A DNA stretch of 64,000 bases from Sphagnum compactum (Eukaryota; Bryophyta; Sphagnopsida; Sphagnales). The stretch covers positions 6,148,515 through 6,212,514 of the forward strand of contig OZ234499.1 in the NCBI GenBank assembly GCA_965153455.1, given 5' to 3'. Below, piece after piece: positions 60,600-64,000 of this stretch. The position numbers were made by a program, and so were the translations under genes. How positions within the stretch are numbered: the first letter of the stretch is position 1; every line of letters starts with the position of its first letter. The notes beneath the pieces were generated by a model. That model saw nothing but the letters and a program-made list of their open reading frames with translations. It did no database searches and was not told the DNA's origin.

Positions 60600-62112
60600 T
60601 GAGAAGTCTTCTTCTTTTTTTGCAGCAGAAGAAATAGAAGGCGACGGCAGCGTTGTTGCCGTCGCCTTCTTCTTCCTCTTTCTTTGCTGCACTGCAGCTC
60701 AGCTGCAGCGCAGCAAAGAAAAAGGCCTTCTTCTTCTTCTATTTTGCAGCAGAAGAAGAAGGCCTTCTTCTTCTTCTTCCTCTTTCTTTGCTGCACTGCA
60801 GCTCAGTTGCAGCGTAGCAAAGACGAAGGCCTTCTTCTTCTTCTTTTTTGCAGCAAAGAAGAAGGCCTTCTTCTTCTTTTTTACAGGAGAAGAAGAAGGT
60901 CTTCTTCTTCTTCTTTTTTGTAGCAAAGAAGAAGGCCTTCTTCTTCTTTTTTGCAGCAGAAGAAGAAAACCTTCTTCTTCTTCTTTTTTGCAGCAGAAGA
61001 AGAAGGCCTTCTTCTTCTTTCTCTTTCTTTGCTGCACTACAGCTCAGCTGCAGCGCAGCAAAGAAGAAGGCCTTCTTCTTCTTCTTTCTCTTTCTTTGTT
61101 GCACTGCAGCTCAACTGCAACGCAGCAAAGAAGAAGGCCTTCTTCTTCTTCTTTTTTGCAGCAGAAGAAGAAGGCCTTGTTCTTCTTCTTTTTTGCAGCA
61201 AAGAAGAAGGCTTTCTTCTTCTTCTTTTTTGCAGCAGAAGAAGAAAACCTTCTTTTTCTTCTTTTTTGCAACAGAAGAAAAATGCCTTCTTCTTCTTTCT
61301 CTTTGTTTGCTACACTACAGCTCAGCTGCAGCGCAGCAAAGGAGAAGGCCTTCTTCTTCTTCTTTTTTGTAGCAAAGAAGAAGGCCTTCTTCTTCTTCTT
61401 TTTTGCAGCAGAAGAAGAAAACCTTCTTCTTCTTCTTTTTTGCAGCAGAAGAAGAAGGCCTTCTTCTTCTTTCTCTTTCTTTGCTGCACTACAGCTCAGC
61501 TGCAGCGCAGCAAAGAAGAAGGCCTTCTTCTTTTTTGCAGCAGAAGAAGAAGGCCTTCTTCTTCTTTCTCTTTCTTTGTTGCACTGCAGCTCAACTGTAG
61601 CGCAGCAAAGAAGAAGGCCTTCTTCTTCTTCTTTTTTGCAGCAGAAGAAGAAGGCCTTCTTCTTCTTCTTTTTTGCAGCAAAGAAGAAGGCTTTCTTCTT
61701 CTTCGTTTTTGCAGCAGAAGAAGAAAACCTTCTTTTTCTTCTTTTTTGCAACAAAAGAAAAAGGCCTTCTTCTTTGTTTGCTGCACTATAGTTCAGCTGC
61801 AGCACAGCAAAGAAGAAGGCCTTCTTTTTCTTCTTTTTTGCAGCAGAAGAAGAAGGCCTTCTTCTTCTATCTCTTTCTTTGCTGCACTGCAGCTCAACTG
61901 TAGCGCAGCAAAGAAGAAGGCCTTCTTCTTCTTCTTTTTTGCAGCAAAAGAAGAAGGCCTTCTTCTTCTTCTTTTTTGCAACAGAAGAAGAAGAAGGCCT
62001 TCTTCTTCTTTCTCTTTCTTTGCTGCTCTGCAGCTCTGCTGCTCTACAGCTCAGCTGCAGCGCAGCAAAGAAGAAGGCCTTCTTCTTCTTCTTTTTTGCA
62101 GCAGAAGAGAAA
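60600..62112. repeat. Palindromic hairpin-module satellite (GAA/TTC and CTGCAG modules)
   Basis: About 1.5 kb built of two self-complementary modules. Module A is GCAGCAGAAGAAGAAGGCCT followed by TCTTCTTCTTC and T6; it is palindromic about AGGCCT. Module B is TTTGCTGCACTGCAGCT-C-AGCTGCAGCGCAGCAAA, 17-bp arms with one mismatch, present about ten times (near 60.68, 60.79, 61.03, 61.10, 61.31, 61.48, 61.58, 61.78, 61.88 and 62.03 kb). The first unit contains a perfect 14-bp stem with a 7-nt loop (60636-60670). Module lengths are mostly multiples of three and lack stop triplets, so apparent open frames of up to 413 codons exist on the plus strand and 253 on the minus strand. These are artefacts of the repeat. 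Confidence 0.92.
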
Positions 62113-62120
62113 GAAGAAGA

Positions 62121-62152
62121 ACCCTAAACTCTAAAACCCTAAACCCTAAACC
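62121..62152. repeat. Interstitial telomere-like repeat
   Basis: ACCCTAAACTCTAAAACCCT followed by AAACCCTAAACC: two to three perfect CCCTAAA units plus two degenerate ones, the plant telomere sequence. It directly abuts the end of the hairpin satellite. A further TTTAGGG-type pair is at about 63215-63231. Confidence 0.85.
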
Positions 62153-62222
62153 TTCTGCCCTATCCTCAATATATTTTTTGCTTATGGTTTAGTTCATTAG
62201 AATTAACATTTAACAATAACTA

Positions 62223-62603
62223 GTGGTCTTTTGTTTAGGGTTGGAGGTTGTAATGGGTAGGAGAAGAAGACTAAGGAAAAGCGACGGTGGTGAGCTGGAA
62301 GTCAATAAGCAAGATGTTGTTGCGTCAAATGAGGCGATTCCTCCAAGTGTTGTTGTGTCAGATGAGGCGATTCTTCTGCCATATGTTGCTGGAGGAGATG
62401 AGGGAGTTGTTGAGTCACATGTTGTTGCATTAGATGCAGCAATTGTGGACTACCCAATTTTGAACTTCGATCCTTTTATATGTTATAGAGATCCAATAAT
62501 TTTTTTCATTGGGTTCTCTAGTAATTTTCCATGCATCCATTTTTGTACATCTTTTATCAATATAATAGTATCTTCTACTCACACTTGTTTGATGTGTATC
62601 TAG
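62223..62603 (+). CDS. Hypothetical open frame with short internal repeats
   Basis: A 126-codon frame beginning near MGRRRRLRKSDGGELEVNKQ and containing related segments DVVASNEAIPPS, VVVSDEAILLP and HVVALDAAIV. A 33-bp unit (GTTGTTG.GTCA.ATGAGGCG) repeats twice. The second half (after about residue 75) is hydrophobic and AT-rich like the flanking DNA, so the real coding part, if any, ends earlier. No family recognised. It may be a repeat-derived frame or the start of a transposon gene. Confidence 0.25.
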   Translation: MVFCLGLEVVMGRRRRLRKSDGGELEVNKQDVVASNEAIPPSVVVSDEAILLPYVAGGDEGVVESHVVALDAAIVDYPILNFDPFICYRDPIIFFIGFSSNFPCIHFCTSFINIIVSSTHTCLMCI

Positions 62604-62812
62604 TTAATTATATATGTCTTTTTTGTCATAATTTTGTTAGTACTTAAGATGTAAGAATTAAACCAAAGATCAAAATGAACATTATACAATACTTACATCT
62701 AAGTTAATAGGACTCAAATCACCTGAAGACTTTAAAAATAATCCACACATTTTAAACATATAATACCCACATCATTTTCTATTATGAACTCCATAAGACC
62801 ATTTTCTAATAT

Positions 62813-63105
62813 GCAATATTTGCATATAAGTCCAAAAATAGCCACAGGCATTTTGCATTAATTGCAATACCCGCATATAAGTCCCATAATAGGCGCTGGC
62901 CTTTTACATTCCTTGCAATACTCGCATATGAGTCCCATAATAGCCGCTGGCATTTTGCATTAGGGCACAAATAATCGTTGACATTCTTCATTCGTTGCAA
63001 TACCCACATATAGTCTCCATAATAACCTTTGGCTTTTTTGGCATTTCTTGCAATACCCGCATATAGGTCCCATAATAGTTGCTGGTTTTTACATTCATTG
63101 TAAAA
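62813..63105. repeat. 51-bp tandem repeat array
   Basis: Five copies of a unit starting GCAATACCCGCATATAAGTC, then CCATAATAGCCGCTGG and CATTTTGCATT. They begin at 62813, 62864, 62915, 62997 and 63050. Spacing is 51, 51, 82 and 53, the long one because of an inserted partial segment. The 51-bp length keeps frame and produces a repeated minus-strand peptide (LLWDLYAGIARNAK), which is probably not a protein. Confidence 0.85.
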
Positions 63106-64000
63106 CTTACATTTTGTCATAAGATTAATTTACAATAATATTTAATTAGGTATGTAAAAAGACATAATGGTACCCAGACCACTTTTGAAATGACATTACA
63201 TGCAAGTATTGCATTTAGGGTTTAGGGTTTTCACATATGGTTTCCTTCAATCACCTATGTATTATTTCAGTATGATCTTGCAAATATGTATTGCATTTTT
63301 TTGCATATAAAATTCCCCCTATAATGCACCGTAGATTTATTTTATTTACTATTAATTTGTAAAAAAATTGTTAATTAATTTAGGGTTTCCCAAACTCTAA
63401 ATTTGAATCATATTCCAATAGTATATACTTATAACAATTATATGGAAAAATGTGCTTTCTTTTTGATAAATTCTTTTAGTTCAAATTTAAAATGTTATAA
63501 CACAATAAGGATTAAACATTAAACTATCATAAATGTTTATTAGGCTTATGTGGCCTAGGCTAGTATATTACCTATATGACTAATAGGTTTACTTAATAAA
63601 TTCAATCACCTTCAATACCTACATAGACCATCTAAGATATTAACTTAGAAGGCTTACATTAATGAATAAATTACATAATAGGCATATATTAAGAAGATAG
63701 CCTATCAGGTAATTAATTAGGTTACTTAACAAATAGCTTACTAACCTATTACTCATGTTTAGGTTAGGTTGATTAGTTTGATCAATGTCCACACTTTAGT
63801 CAATTTAACAACCTTAGGTTTGAGCTTTTGTTGAAATTAATAATTTGTCAAGGTAATAATTTCTTGGTTTTTTTTTATGGACATTATTGTGTTTTTTGGA
63901 TAGTCAAGTCATCTTTCAACTTCTAAAAGTGTCGAAAACATTACATAACAACTTGGCCCTCACAATCAAATAAATTTCATACAAAACCAAAACAGAAGAT
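63106..64000. other. AT-rich intergenic region to the window end
   Basis: No gene recognised. It contains a short TTTAGGGTTTAGGG telomere-like stretch near 63215-63231 and a TAGG/CCTA-rich area at 63540-63780. Confidence 0.45.

Noticed and set aside
60600-62112. CRISPR-like regularity
   Set aside because: The repeats are palindromic and contiguous, with no unique spacers, and the DNA is plant nuclear.
60951-62192. 413-codon open frame in the hairpin satellite
   Set aside because: The frame consists of triplet-repeat peptides (Phe, Leu, Ser and Lys runs), and equally long frames exist on the opposite strand and in a second plus frame. It follows from stop-free repeat units, not from a gene.
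1-64000. tRNA, rRNA or snRNA genes
   Set aside because: I looked for A/B-box-like and GTTCRAATCC-type motifs and found no convincing cloverleaf by eye. A tRNAscan or Infernal run would be needed to exclude them.

Overview
The window is nuclear DNA from a land plant. It carries spliced genes with canonical GT/AG introns: a chloroplast half-ABC transporter, a classical arabinogalactan peptide, proteasome subunit alpha-4, a class II KNOX homeobox gene and a mitochondrial CGFS glutaredoxin. These genes are islands of roughly 45-50% GC in very AT-rich intergenic DNA full of decayed transposons. The KNOX protein is divergent and has a long N-terminus, and the transposon set (Helentron with OTU and endonuclease domains, an unusual non-LTR retrotransposon tail) hints at a seedless plant such as a moss, lycophyte or fern. 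That last point is inference and cannot be settled from this window.

Layout. 1-1442 (minus): the first four exons of an ABCD2-like chloroplast transporter; the gene runs off the left edge. 2161-2495: a Harbinger-like MITE. 4690-5275: a diverged tandem repeat. 6022-6246 (minus): a single-exon AG-peptide. 7-13 kb: AT-rich DNA with weak relics, including a Myb/trihelix-like fragment. 13803-15910 (minus): proteasome alpha-4, with a probable 5'UTR intron. 16-20.9 kb: a perfect 24-bp hairpin, a non-LTR retrotransposon C-terminal relic and a diverged tandem array. 20.9-26.6 kb (plus): a degraded Helentron (OTU-like, Rep/Helitron N-terminal, PIF1 helicase, EEP endonuclease), itself split by a roughly 0.7-kb inverted-repeat element. 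26.6-32.5 kb: a cluster of MITEs from two families. 34.3-40.98 kb (plus): the class II KNOX gene with a long leader.

41-48.7 kb contains no gene; it holds two large fold-back structures and a 4.4-kb unit with 165-bp terminal inverted repeats. 48.8-52.5 kb (plus): a dead Ty1/copia element carrying an 824-bp solo LTR with a 5-bp target duplication. 54815-57763 (plus): a six-exon monothiol glutaredoxin (GRXS15-like). A MITE end lies in its upstream region and a possible divergent first exon faces it. 60.3-62.1 kb is the strangest stretch: GGAGCT-type and CTACC-type minisatellites followed by about 1.5 kb of palindromic GAA/TTC plus CTGCAG hairpin modules with no stop codon in several frames of both strands. 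An interstitial telomere-like repeat follows at once, and then a 51-bp tandem array at 62.8-63.1 kb.

The genes have unrelated housekeeping, wall-surface or developmental roles and form no operon or obvious cluster. No clearly new biological system was found. The hairpin satellite, the OTU/EN Helentron and the fold-back elements are the items most worth checking.
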